DNA from: Hankyongella ginsenosidimutans
Lineage (GTDB): Bacteria > Pseudomonadota > Alphaproteobacteria > Sphingomonadales > Sphingomonadaceae
Direction of reading: 5' to 3'
Assembly (NCBI RefSeq): GCF_005144965.1
Contig: NZ_CP039704.1
Location: 1,612,001-1,676,000 of the forward strand
DNA length: 64,000 nt
The position numbers were made by a program, and so were the translations under genes. Shown here piece after piece: positions 20,884 through 31,061 of this stretch (its first letter is position 1; the number at the start of each line of letters is the position of its first letter). The notes below the pieces were generated by a model that saw nothing but the letters and a program-made list of their open reading frames with translations, was not told the DNA's origin and searched no databases.

Positions 20884-21058
20884 GCAGGCTGTTGAAAAGT
20901 CGCGGAGATACAGCTCCGCTTCGTCATTCCGGCGAAGGCCGGAATCCATGTGCGCATATATACACAACGAATATAACGTATTAGCCATGGACCCCGGCCT
21001 TCGCCGGGGTGACGGCCATAGGGTTGGAGTCTGAGAAACCACTTTTTCAGCAGCCTGC
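20884..21058. mobile_element. MITE family A, copy 1 (TA-flanked)
   Basis: A 175-base element with terminal inverted repeats GCAGGCTGTTGAAAA and TTTTTCAGCAGCCTGC, flanked by TA on both sides (20882-20883 and 21059-21060). The interior holds facing CGTCATTCCGG / GGAATCC and GACCCCGGCC / GGCCGGGG arms and an AT-rich centre. It is too short to encode a protein. TA duplication is the signature of IS630/Tc1-mariner-type transposition. A second copy in the opposite orientation is at 32113-32302. Confidence 0.8.
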
Positions 21059-21064
21059 TAGAAC

Positions 21065-21226
21065 GTGATGACATCAGGGGAATCGTCATTCCGTTCTTCG
21101 CAGAACAGGCTGTAAAGTCCGCTCGTGGTGAGCCTGGACGAACCACGAGCCGCTCAGCCCTTCGTCCAGCTCAGGGTGAGCGGCGTGTGTGCAAACGCGC
21201 GATGACGTGTGGTTCAACCTAAAGTC
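21065..21226. repeat. Repeat family B, copy 1
   Basis: About 160 bases from GTGATGACAT to CAACCTAAAGTC, including CTCGTGGTGAGCCTGGACGA and its facing partner CCACGAGCCGCT. A closely similar copy lies at about 47093-47256 in the same orientation. Non-coding; it shares its inner palindrome with repeat family C. Confidence 0.7.
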
Positions 21227-21248
21227 TCAGCCTGTCAAAGCCGGTTGG

Positions 21249-22504
21249 TCATGCTTCCTTCGCGCCGATGTCGCGCCGGCAGAAGCCATCCGCCCACTGG
21301 ATACGGCCGATTGTCGCATAGGCCCGGGTCCGCGCCTCGGCCAGGGTCGCGCCGCGGGCCGTCACGTTCAGCACGCGCCCGCCGTTGGCCGTCAGCACGC
21401 CGTCCCGCAGCGCCGTGCCGGCATGAAACACCGTGACATCCGGGTCTTCGGGTTCAAGCCCCGCGATGATGCCGCCCTTGACCGGCGTCTCGGGATACCC
21501 GCGCGCCGCCAGCACCACGGTCAGCGCCGCGCCGTCCCGCCACTGCACGCTTTGCTCGTGCAGCGTGCCGGTCGCTGCTGCCGAGACCAGCGGCAGCAGG
21601 TCGCTCTCCAGCATCACCATCAGCACCTGGCATTCCGGGTCGCCGAACCGGCAATTATATTCGATCAGCCTGGGGCCGTCTGCCGTCAGCATCAGCCCGG
21701 CGTAGAGCACGCCGCAGTAGGGCGTGCCTTCGGCCGCGAGCGTGCGGACCGTCGGCGTGATGATCTCCTCGAGGATGCGCGCCTCAAGGTCCGGCGTCAG
21801 CAGGCGGGTCGGCGCGAACGCCCCATGCCGCCGGTGTTCGGTCCGGTGTCGCCGTCACCGACCCGCTTGTGGTCCCGCGCGGCCATCAGCGGCACCGCGG
21901 TCTCGCCATCGGTCACCACGAAGACGCTGATCTCCTCGCCGGTCAGGAATTCCTCGATCACCAGTTCCGCACCCGCCGCGCCGAACCGACCGTCGAGCAT
22001 CTCGGCAGCAGCGGCTTCTGCCTCGGCGATGGACTGCGCGATCACCACGCCCTTGCCGGCGGCCAGCCCGTCCGCCTTGATGACGACCGGCGCGCCGAAC
22101 GTGGCGATCGCGACCCGCGCCGCCTGCAGGCTGTCGCAGCGGACGAACCGGGCGGTCGGGATCCCGGCGCGCGCGCACAGCTCCTTGGTGAAGCCCTTCG
22201 AGCCTTCGAGCCGCGCAGCCGCCCGGCTTGGCCCGAAGCAGGCGATGCCGGCCGCCGCCAGCGCATCGGCGACACCCGCGACCAGCGGCTGCTCCGGCCC
22301 GACCACCACGAGGTCGATCTGCGCTTCCCGACAGAAGGCGAGCACGGCGTGCCGGTCTGCGGGGTCGATCGCGATGCAGGTCGCGTGCGCGGCAATGCCC
22401 GGGTTGCCGGGTGCTGCGTACAGCGCCATCAGGCAGGGCGATTGCGCCAGCTTCCAGCACAGCGCATGTTCGCGGCCGCCGCCGCCCAGCACCAGAACCT
22501 TCAT
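21249..22504 (-). CDS. purD: Phosphoribosylamine--glycine ligase
   Basis: Second step of purine synthesis, an ATP-grasp ligase of about 419 residues. [53 protein letters not shown] (ATP-grasp lysine), [29 protein letters not shown], and ARFGDPE-type [12 protein letters not shown] are all present. One frame break at about 21825 just after [11 protein letters not shown] 22504 gives the canonical MKVLVLG N-terminus. Divergent from xseA, with 70 bases between starts. Confidence 0.95.
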
Positions 22505-22574
22505 ATGCTTGCTCCCGACAGTTGGTCGGCGCTCATAACTGGACAAGCCGCGCCCGGCAATGCACCTAGCAGCC

Positions 22575-23966
22575 ATGACCGAACCAGCGGCCCCAGGCGT
22601 CAACCTGCCCGAATACAGCGTCAGCGAAATCGCCAGCGCCATCAAGCGTACAGTGGAGGAGCGCTTCGGCCTCGTGCGCGTGCGCGGCGAAATCTCCGGC
22701 TTCAAGCGCGCTGCCTCCGGCCATCTGTATCTGGCGCTGAAGGACGATGCGGCGGTGCTCGACGCGGTCATGTGGAAAGGCGCGGCGCTTGCCCTGCCGT
22801 TCCGCCCGGAAGACGGGCTGGAGGTCATCGCGACCGGCCGGCTGACCACCTATCCCGGGCGCTCCAAGTACCAGCTGGTGATCGAACGCATGGAGCCGGC
22901 AGGCGTCGGCGCGCTCATGGCGATGCTGGAGGAGCGCAAGAAACGGCTCGCCGCCGAAGGGCTGTTCGACCCGGCGCGCAAGAAACCGCTGCCTTATCTG
23001 CCGGGCGTGGTCGGCGTGGTGACGTCGCCGACCGGGGCGGTGATCCGCGATATTCTGCACCGTCTGGGCGATCGCTTTCCCTGCCGGGTGCTGCTGTGGC
23101 CGGTCGCGGTGCAGGGCGAGGGGCGGCAGCGCAGATTGCCGCCGCCATCGCCGGGTTCAACGCCCTGCCCGACAACCTGCCGCGCCCGGACGTGCTGATC
23201 GTCGCGCGCGGCGGCGGCTCGGTGGAGGATCTCTGGGCGTTCAACGAGGAAGCCGTGGTGCGCGCGGCCGCCGCTTGCGCGATCCCGCTGATCTCCGCCG
23301 TGGGCCACGAGACCGATACGACCCTGATCGATTTCGCGGCCGACCGCCGCGCGCCGACGCCGACCGCCGCCGCCGAGATGGCGACCCCGTGCGCGCGGAC
23401 CTGCTGCTGGCGCTCGATACCCTGGGCACGCGGCTGGCAGGGGCGCACTGCGGCTGCTGGCGCAGCAGCGGCAGCGGCTGGAAGGGCTGGCGCGCGGCCT
23501 GCCGCCGCCGCGGCACCTGCTGGGCCTGGCGCAACAGCGGGCGGACGACCTTGCGGAGCGCTTGCCGCGTGCGCTGGCGCACCTGCTGGCCGAGCGCCGC
23601 GCGCGCTTCGAGCGCAGCATCCTGTCGCCGGCGCTGCTCGCGCAGCAGGTGCAGGCGCAGCAGGCGCGGGTGCTCAACGCCGGCACGCGGCTGGCGCGGG
23701 CTGCAGCCACCCAGTTCGACCGGCGCTCGACGCACCTCGACGGCCTGGGACGGCTGCTGCACACGCTCAGCTATCAGGCGACGCTTTCGCGCGGCTACGC
23801 CGTGGTGCGCGATGCCGACGCGCAACTGGTGACCGACAGCAAGACCGCGCAGGCGGCCGGCCGCCTGTCCATCGAATTCGCGGACGGACGGATTGCCGTC
23901 ACCACTGCCGCGCCTGTGTCACGCAAGCCGCAGAAAGCGCCGGGCGGACAGGGGACTCTTTTCTAA
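22575..23966 (+). CDS. xseA: Exodeoxyribonuclease VII large subunit
   Basis: Large subunit of the nuclease that trims single-stranded DNA, about 465 residues. N-terminal OB fold ([45 protein letters not shown]), catalytic domain ([83 protein letters not shown]), a long alpha-helical coiled region and the C-terminal [10 protein letters not shown]. Breaks at about 23118 (GGGGG read as GGGG), 23388 and 23443. ATG 22575 is preferred to 22560 because it begins MTEPA..N.PEYSVSE as in relatives. Confidence 0.94.
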
Positions 23967-23992
23967 CGCGCTATTCGCCGTTATAGTCAGGC

Positions 23993-24199
23993 CATGCTCA
24001 AGACCAGCGGTCTGCCGGACCAACCGGCCAAGCTAATTTATTATTCCGGGTCGTTCCGCATGGTGTCCCCGGGGACCATGTCGTGTGTGCCGTCACCGGC
24101 GTGAGGGTACCGCTGGGTCGGCTGCGCTACTGGTCGGAGGAACGCCAGGAAGCCTATGCTTCGGCGGAAGCGGCGACGCAGCGGGCGCGCCGGGCATGA
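23993..24199 (+). CDS. DUF2093 domain protein
   Basis: Small protein of about 69 residues. AKLIYYSGSFRMVSPGDHVVCAVTGVRVPLGRLRYWSEERQEAYASAEAA matches the alphaproteobacterial DUF2093 pattern, which has no assigned function. A one-base loss in the GGGG at about 24072 truncates it to 37 residues if read literally. Its TGA overlaps the ATG of the peptidase gene. It follows xseA by 26 bases, an order conserved in Sphingomonadales by general knowledge. Confidence 0.8.
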   Translation, partial: HAQDQRSAGPTGQANLLFRVVPHGVPGDHVVCAVTGVRVPLGRLRYWSEERQEAYASAEAATQRARRA

Positions 24200-25115
24200 A
24201 GGCGCGGCTGGGAACGCTGGGTCTGGTCATGACCCTGGTTGCCTGCGCCTCCGAGCCGATCCCCAATGTCGCGGTCGCCCCGCCGCCGGCATCCTCACCG
24301 TCAACCCCGCCGGCAGCACCCGCCCTGGTACTGGAAGGCGCGTTTGAGCAGGGCGGGCTGCTGTTCGGGAAAACCGCCCCGAACGTGCGGCATGTCAGCG
24401 TCGACGGGCGCCGATCCTGGTCGGCGACGACGGCGACTTTCTCGTCGGCATCCCGCGCGAGGCTGGCCCGGTGCTGGTCCTGCGCGCAGAGGCGGACGAC
24501 GGCGGCGTCACGGCACGCACGCTGGAGATCGCCCCGAGAGACTTCCGCATCGAGCGCATCAACGGCCCCAAGTTCGATACCAGCCAGCCGATGCCGCCGG
24601 CGCTTGCGGCCCGCCGCGAGCAGGAGACGCGCCGCATCGCCAGTGCCCGCGCGGCGCTGATGGCGCGCACCGCCTGGCGCAGTCCCTGGGTCTGGCCGGC
24701 GGTTGGGCGAATCAGCGGCGTCTACGGCTCCCAGCGTGTCCTGAACGGCGTGCCGCGCGCGCCGCATTGGGCGTCGATATCGCCGCGCCCACGGGCACGC
24801 CGGTGGTGGCGCCCGCAGCCGGCATCGTCCGTCTGGCCGGCAGCAACTTCATGCTCGAGGGCGGGCTGGTGATCCTCGATCACGGCCAGGGCCTGTTCTC
24901 GCAATTCCTGCACCTGAGCCGCATCGATGTGGCGGACGGCCAGAAGTTGCCGCCGGCGACCGGCTCGGCGCGATCGGCGCGACCGGCCGGGCAACCGGCC
25001 CGCACCTGCACTGGGGCTGGTGGTGCGTGACACGCGCGTCGATCCGACCCGCGTTCCAGGGCTGGGGCCGATGCCGACTCAGACCACCAGCGGACACCGC
25101 ACCACAGCGCGGTGA
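24196..25115 (+). CDS. M23-family peptidase, lipoprotein (LytM type)
   Basis: Probable cell-wall endopeptidase or amidase activator. Lipoprotein signal MKARLGTLGLVMTLVACAS with lipobox VAC, proline-rich linker, a beta domain (LLFGKTAPNVRHVSVDG, FLVGIPREAGPVLVLRA), FRIERINGPKFDTSQP, then the M23 fold: VDIAAPTGTPVVAPAAG, GGLVILDHGQGLFSQFLHLS and GPHLHWGL with the HxH zinc ligands. The first zinc His just before GVDIAAP is visible as PHW in the neighbouring frame. Breaks at about 24412, 24760 and 24965. About 305 residues. Confidence 0.88.
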
Positions 25116-25915
25116 GGCGCAAATTACAATCCACACTCTGCAAAAAATAGAGAGTAAAAATCCTGAAATTAATTACCTCGTTCTGATGAAATTTGCGCCT
25201 GCATCTCGTGTGTCTGACGGCGGTGCTCATCTTGGGAAAACTCCCACTGCTTTTAGTCAAGCACGTTTTTTCTTCCTGATATATGAGCCAGTCTGCTCTT
25301 CACTTTTGCATATTATCTTGTTTTGGGGTCTTTTGTCACGGTACCCGTACCTGAACCCGAGCTGGTGGCCGCCGCAGATTCCGATTGCGCCCATGCTAAG
25401 ACGGGCTGGAGTGAAAAATACTCGACAAAATCAAAAGGCAGCGGGTTTGGTGGGCAGAATGGGCATTATGGGCACTCCTGTGGTGCATCGGGCAATTCAC
25501 TATAATCTATAGATATCAATTGCAGGTGGCAATGCAGCGCATTGTGGGCTGGTGCGCAATTTTTGCCCTTCAAAAATTCAGTTGATGTCAATCCCTGGCG
25601 TAGGCGGCTATCGCATACTGCAGGCATTTTGGCGCAGCGGTGGAGCCGTTACGACAGAAAATTACAATATAGCGGCACAAAGCGCAAGACTGGTCCAAAA
25701 CTGTTGTCAAAAACACAGCGTGGCTGCTGCTAAGCGATCTCGTCGCTTGGTGGCTTTACACAACGTTGGCGACCTAACAGGGTAATGAAATAACGGTCGG
25801 TACCTAGGTTAAGTGCTTGCCGCCAGGCATTGGGGATTTGGGTTGTGTGGCGTGTCATGCTTCCGCAGGCGCTCTCGGTACGGCTTGAAAAGTCTTGGTT
25901 AAAATAACAAAAGGG
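25116..25915. other. AT-richer stretch without a convincing gene
   Basis: Eight hundred bases of clearly lower GC than the flanks. Short frames at 25323-25505 and 25552-25785 lack Shine-Dalgarno sites and recognisable domains, although the first encodes an odd Gly/His/Ser-rich tail. Given the error pattern in the window, a degraded or frame-broken small gene cannot be excluded. The last 120 bases should hold the promoter of the TonB receptor. Confidence 0.5.
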
Positions 25916-28900
25916 ATGAACGACGTGAAACTGCATAGACATATGATCGCCCGGTACAGTGCGTGCACTGCGTTGGCTGCTATCGCTGTTGGTTTGGGCG
26001 GGGTGCTGCCTTGGCGCAAGACGCGCAAAGCACTAAAGACGAGGCAAATCTCGACACCATTGTCGTTACAGGTTCATTGATTCGCAATCCTAATCTGGTT
26101 AGTGCTGCTCCTATTAGTGTTATTGGTGCTGAAGAAATCCAGTTCCGCCAGTCGACCAATGCTGAAGAGTTGCTGCGCGATTTGCCCGGCATTGTGCCAA
26201 GCGTCGGCTCTGCTGTGAACAATGGCAACGGCGGGGCCTCGTTCGTCAACTTGCGCGGCCTTGGAAGCTTCAGAAACATTGTCCTTCTGAACAATACACG
26301 CCTGGTGCCGGCTGGCCTTGGTGGCCAGGTCGACTTGAACAACATTCCTGTCTCCTGATTGAGCGCACGGACATTCTGACCGGCGGCGCCTCGACGACAT
26401 ACGGTGCGGACGCTGTGTCGGGTGTTGTTAACTTTGTGACCAAGCGTGATTTCTCTGGCGTAGAGGTCAATATCTCCGACCAGATCACGGAGCGCGGCGA
26501 CGGCAACCAGTTCCGTGTTGACTTGACGGTCGGTGCAAATTTCGATGACGGTCGCGGCAATGTCGCGCTCAGCATCGGCTATCAGAAGAGCGACCCGGTA
26601 TACCAGGGCGATCGGCCATACTCAGTCGATAACATCTTTTCTGAGGACGGGTCGGCAGGTGGTTCGGGGACGACGGTGCCAACGCGTTTCACGGGTGCGC
26701 GCCCGGTTATTGCCGGTACGACAACCCCTAATACCAATCCGACTGTCAACAATTTGGGCTTGACGGTCATTAATCCGACTACCGGTGTGATTGGAGGGCA
26801 TTTACGCCATTCAACTTCAATCCGTTCAATATTTTCCAGACACCCTACAATCGCTTTAATATCTTCGGTACCGCCCGCTATGAAGTCGCGGATGGCCTTG
26901 AAGTCTATTCGGAAGCACTCTTCTCCAAGAACAGCGTCTCGACGATTATCGCCCCAAGCGGTCTTTTCAACACTTCAGTAACTGTACCGCTCAGCAACCC
27001 GTTTTTGTCTGCGACGACGCGCAATCAGTTCTGCGCTTTCAATACTGCGCCAGCAGGTAGTGGTCTTTACACGCCGCGCTTCACGCAGGCGCAATGCGAT
27101 GCTGCGGCCCTCGCGACGGACCCGGACGATCCAAATTACCAAACCGTCACCGTTAACGCCTCTCGCCGCTTTACCGAGGGCGGGCCGCGTTTTCAGAATT
27201 TACGACCACGCTTTTCCAGATCAAGGCGGGTTTGCGCGGTGATATTACCGACGCGATTTCGTTCGATATCTACGGCACTTACGGTGAAAGTGAAAACATC
27301 CAGCGTCAGTCGGGTAACGGTATTCTGTCACGCGCGCGGCAAGCGATACTCGCGACCGACCCGAATTCGTGCCTTGATCCTTCGGGAGGCTGCGTACCTT
27401 TGAACATTTTGGCCCAGAAGGGTCAATAACTCCTGAGCAGTTCGCGTTCCTGAACGTTTCTGCATCGTCCTCTACCCTGACCTCCCTTGGTACAGTACGC
27501 GGTGTTGTCAGCGGCGACGCCCTGTGACCTCACCATTCGCAGAGACGTCGGTCGGTTTCGCTATCGGTGGGGAGTATCGCGGCTACCGTGGCTCAAGCCT
27601 ATCAGACTTGCTGTCTCAAACACCTGGAGAGGTTTTGGGTAACGGGGCGGCGAACCCAGACACCTCTGGCCGCTACAATGTTTACGAAGCCTTCGGCGAG
27701 TTGATTGTTCCTGTCGTTGAGGATCGCTTCCTGGCCAAAAATCTGACTGTCGAGGTCGGTGGCCGTTATTCACACTACAACACAACAGGCACCAGTTTCA
27801 CGTACAAAGCTGGCGGTACATGGGAGCCGGTTTCGGGCTTCAAGCTCCGCGGGAACTGGCAAAGAGCGACCCGGTCACCGAACTTGGCAGAACTATTTAG
27901 CCCGCAAACCACCGGTCTCGATAACTTTGCCGTCGATCCGTGCCAAGGGGCAAGGGGCGCGCTGGCCCCTGAGACCAACGCTGCCATTGCGGCAATCTGT
28001 AATGCGCAGGGGGCCTGCCGGCTTTGCGGCAGCTGGCCTGATCGAGGCACCTTCGGCGGGCCAGGTTAACGTGACGGGCGGGGAATCCCGATCTTGATGT
28101 CGAGCGGGCAACAACCTGGACTATCGGCGGGGTTTTCCAGCCAGATTATCTCCCAGGTTTTGCGTTGACGATCGACTATTATAAAATCCGCCTGACCGAC
28201 GCCATCACCACCCCACGATCGGGGACGCCTTGGACGCGTGTTTCGACACGGCCTTCAACCCGAGTCTAGCTATTACAGCTGAGTGCGTGGCGATTAGGCG
28301 TAACCCCGCAACCGGTCAGTTGAGCGGTGATGTGGCCGATACGCCAGGTGTTCCACTTGTCCTCTCGAATCTTGGCGTAGTGAATACAGACGGCATCGAT
28401 CTGACAGCCTCTTATCAACGCCAAGTTGGGCCAACCAGACTGAACTTTGTGTTCAACGGCAACTGGACGAAATCTAACCGCTTCCAGGCAACGCCATCTG
28501 CCATTGATCGCGAGTGTATCGATTTGTACAGCGTAAACTGCGGCAGCCCAGCTGGGGAACCGGCTCTATTCAGCCTGAATTCTCCTTCAACATGCGCTCA
28601 ACTGTAAGCTACGATAAGTATGACTTGTCTCTCCGCTGGCGTTATGTCGACTCGGTCAGTGTCGAGCCAGAAGTTGCAGATCAGTTTCTGGAAGACTTCC
28701 GCCGCATCAAGGCACGTCACTATTTGGATCTGACCTTGCGGGCCAGCGTGCACGAAAACCTCGACCTGACTTTCAGTGTCATCAACCTTACCGACGTCCA
28801 GCCACCAGTGGTAGGGTCAACAATCGGGACCACCGCTTTCAATAGCGGAAATACGTACCCTCGACCTATGATCCGCTTGGGCGTCGCTACGCTTTGGCTG

Positions 28901-28917
28901 CCAAGCTTAAGTTCTAA
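25916..28917 (+). CDS. TonB-dependent receptor, Oar-like
   Basis: Outer-membrane active transporter of roughly 1000 residues. After an N-terminal signal region (MNDVKLHRHMIARYSACTALAAIAVGL..AALAQ) it has the TonB box DTIVVTGSLIRNPN and the plug (SAAPISVIGAEEI, ELLRDLPGIVPSVG, NLRGLGSFRNIVLLNNTRLVP, ERTDILTGGASTTYGADAVSGVVNFVTK). A very long barrel follows with EYRGYRGSSLSD, VEVGGRYSHYN, RATRSPNLAELFSP and a terminal YALAAKLKF ending in phenylalanine at 28917. The RNPN..S..P plug sequence is typical of the large sphingomonad receptors whose substrates are peptides or plant polymers, but no substrate can be named. About ten frame breaks (near 26000, 26355, 26800, 27205, 27405, 27525, 28010, 28075, 28205, 28565, 28862). 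Shine-Dalgarno AAAAGGG precedes the ATG. A terminator follows. Confidence 0.85.
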
Positions 28918-28942
28918 GGCTTACTTAAATAAAGACTACTGA

Positions 28943-28969
28943 GAAGGGGCCAAAAGGCCCCTTCTTTTC
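28943..28969 (+). terminator. Rho-independent terminator of the TonB receptor gene
   Basis: GAAGGGGCC, loop AAAA, GGCCCCTTC, then TTTTCT: a 9-base perfect stem with a T run, 25 bases after the receptor stop. Confidence 0.9.
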
Positions 28970-29022
28970 TGGATTTATGTGTTATGTTTCCTAAATTCGG
29001 CACCAACTTGTGAGTTGCGCTT

Positions 29023-30258
29023 ATGCATTGGCCTAGAGACGCAGAGGCCTTACGCCTCAGGGCTTTGGAAGCTCAAAAGCAGGCGACTTGTCGCTTGCAT
29101 CACGGCTGTTCCAGCAACTCCTCGATCTGTCACCCAACGATCCACAAATCTTGAACACACTCGGGATTATTTGCCTTCAACGTGGCGAGGTGCAGTTATC
29201 GTGTGACTATCATCGACGTGCCGTTGCAGCGGACGCCCATGCCAGTGTGTTGCTGGTTAATCTGGCAAAGGCCCAGCGGGCGGCCAACGATGATGCAGGG
29301 GAACTCGATAGCCTTGATAAAGCGCTCAACTTGGATCCACGTGATGTTACTGCGCTGACCAGAAGAGCACAGCTTTATGAACGGCGTGGCAAAGGACTGG
29401 ACGCTTGTCGCGACTGGCGTGCATTGTTGGCACTGACTGGTGGCAATCAGAATTATACTCCGGAGTTTGAAGAAATTCTCCGCCACGCACGTACAAGTAT
29501 CGCAGAGCAGCATAAACAATATGAATCATATATAAATGATAACATGGAAGAATGTCTGGCTGATTTGTCGAAATTACAGAGAAGGCGAGCTTCGGCATTC
29601 ATGGATGTCTATTTTGGTCGTCGTTCAGTATACGTCAATCGGTGTGCTGCTTTTATTTTCCGTTTATCCCAGCGGACGAGTTTTTCCAGAAGAGTACTTT
29701 CCGTGGTTTACAACCATTGCCGAAAATTGGCAAAGTGTACTTGAAGAGTTTACCAGGCTGGAGGCTGATGGCCTGAATGATTTTGAGCCATACGTCAGCT
29801 TCCCACAAGCAATTCCAGACAACCTCTGGACAAAGCTGAATCACTCGAAGCGCTGGAACACGCTCCACCTTTGGCGGTATGGACGTCGCAATGAAAACGC
29901 GTGCCAGGCCTGCCCGCAAACTGTGAAGTTGCTGGAAAGCCTGCCTTTGGCACATCTGGCAGACCGCGCGCCAAGTGCATTCTTTTCGATACTCGCGCCG
30001 CGCACGCACATTCCACCACATACTGGCGTAACCAATGCGCGAACGATCATCCACCTGCCTTTGGTCGTCCCTCAGAACTGCAGCTTTCGAGTGGGTGGAG
30101 AGACGCGTCAGTGGGTGGAAGGCCAGCCGTTCGCGTTTGATGACACCATCGAGCATGAAGCCTGGAATAACAGCGACTCCCCACGAGCCGTCTTGATTTT
30201 TGATGTATGGAACCCTCATCTATCCCCTGAGGAAATCCTCTTTCTGCAACGTTTTTGA
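29023..30258 (+). CDS. TPR protein with aspartyl/asparaginyl beta-hydroxylase domain
   Basis: About 412 residues. N-terminal TPR helices (LFQQLLDLSPNDPQILNTLGIICLQRG, KALNLDPRDVTALTRRAQLYERRG) are followed by the Fe(II)/2-oxoglutarate hydroxylase domain: FPFIPADEFF, FPWFTTIAENW, AFFSILAPRTHIPPHTGVTNARTIIHLPL and WVEGQPFAFDDTIEHEAWNNS. The PHTG.TN and DD.EHE.WN histidines are the iron ligands of the aspartyl beta-hydroxylase family and the Arg of TNAR matches its cosubstrate contact. Breaks at about 29080 (AAAA run), 29650 and 29685. It lies just after the receptor but beyond a terminator, so it needs its own promoter. In sphingomonads such hydroxylases often accompany TonB receptors; the substrate is unknown. 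Composition matches the receptor, not the GC-rich flanks. Confidence 0.85.
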
Positions 30259-30392
30259 GGTATCGGCAGAACTCGGAGTGCATCCCGATAATGGGCATGA
30301 CTGGTGAGTACGCCGATGATCTAGGTTGCACATGATGCTCCGAGTTGGCATGGAAGCGTGGATTTTGCACTGCAGCAATAGGATGCGCTAGC

Positions 30393-30943
30393 ATGGACAT
30401 TTCCAAGATTCCGACCGGACCGAACCCGCCGCACGACGTTTATGCGGTCATTGAGATTCCGCAGGGCGGCTATCCGATCAAATACGAGCTGGACAAGGAT
30501 TCGGGCGCGCTGTTCGTTGATCGGTTCCTGCATACCTCCATGGTGTATCCCGCCAATTACGGGTTCATCCCGCATACGCTCTCGGCGGATGGCGACCCGA
30601 CTGACATCATGGTGGTCAGCCACGAGACGGTGGTGCCGGGCTGCGTCATCCGCTCGCGCCCGGTCGGCGTGCTGCTGATGGAGGACGAGTCGGGCAGCGA
30701 CGAGAAGATCATCGCGGTGCCGGTCGACAAGCTGCACCCCTTCTACACCGGCGTGCGCACCTATGAGGATCTGCCGTCGATCATGCTCGAACAGATCAGC
30801 CACTTTTTCCAGCACTACAAAGACCTGGAGAAAGGCAAGTGGGTGAAGGTCGTGCGCTGGGGCGGCCGGATGAAGCCGCCCGCATGATCCAGGAAGGCAT
30901 GGCGCGCGCTGCTGAAAAGGCCGTCAAGCCGATGATCGGCTGA
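30393..30943 (+). CDS. ppa: Inorganic pyrophosphatase
   Basis: Soluble family I pyrophosphatase, about 183 residues. [43 protein letters not shown], the signature DGDPTDIMV with the metal-binding aspartates, and [36 protein letters not shown] are conserved. A break at about 30868 turns the helix [13 protein letters not shown] into another frame and gives a false early stop at 30887. The ATG sits about 40 bases upstream of IPQGG as in relatives. Confidence 0.95.
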
Positions 30944-30958
30944 ACTGCAACGGTGCCG

Positions 30959-30985
30959 GCAGGCCCATCTTCATGGTGGGCCTGC
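30959..30985 (+). terminator. Hairpin after ppa
   Basis: GCAGGCCCA and TGGGCCTGC form a perfect 9-base stem 16 bases after the ppa stop. No T run. Confidence 0.5.
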
Positions 30986-31000
30986 TAAAGCTGGGCTATG

Positions 31001-31059
31001 CTTTTGTTTTGCCGCGATTTCTTAACCAGAAGATGAGTCCATCTGCTTGGAAATCGCTC
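31001..31059. repeat. Repeat family D, copy 1 (GAGCGATTTCC type)
   Basis: CTTTTGTTTTGCCGCGATTT to GGAAATCGCTC, with a small inner palindrome AGATG..CATCT. Similar copies are at 44047-44106 (opposite orientation) and 47271-47330. The end GAGCGATTTCC resembles the IS630 terminus GAGCGTTT, so these may be non-autonomous relatives. The IS630 element begins directly at its outer TA. Confidence 0.65.
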
Positions 31060-31061
31060 TA

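Larger units (their letters stand above)
20592..21248. other. Repeat-filled intergenic region
   Basis: No gene is supported. The first 290 bases show nothing recognisable. They are followed by a TA-flanked MITE (20884-21058) and immediately by a member of a second repeat family (about 21065-21226). Confidence 0.6.
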
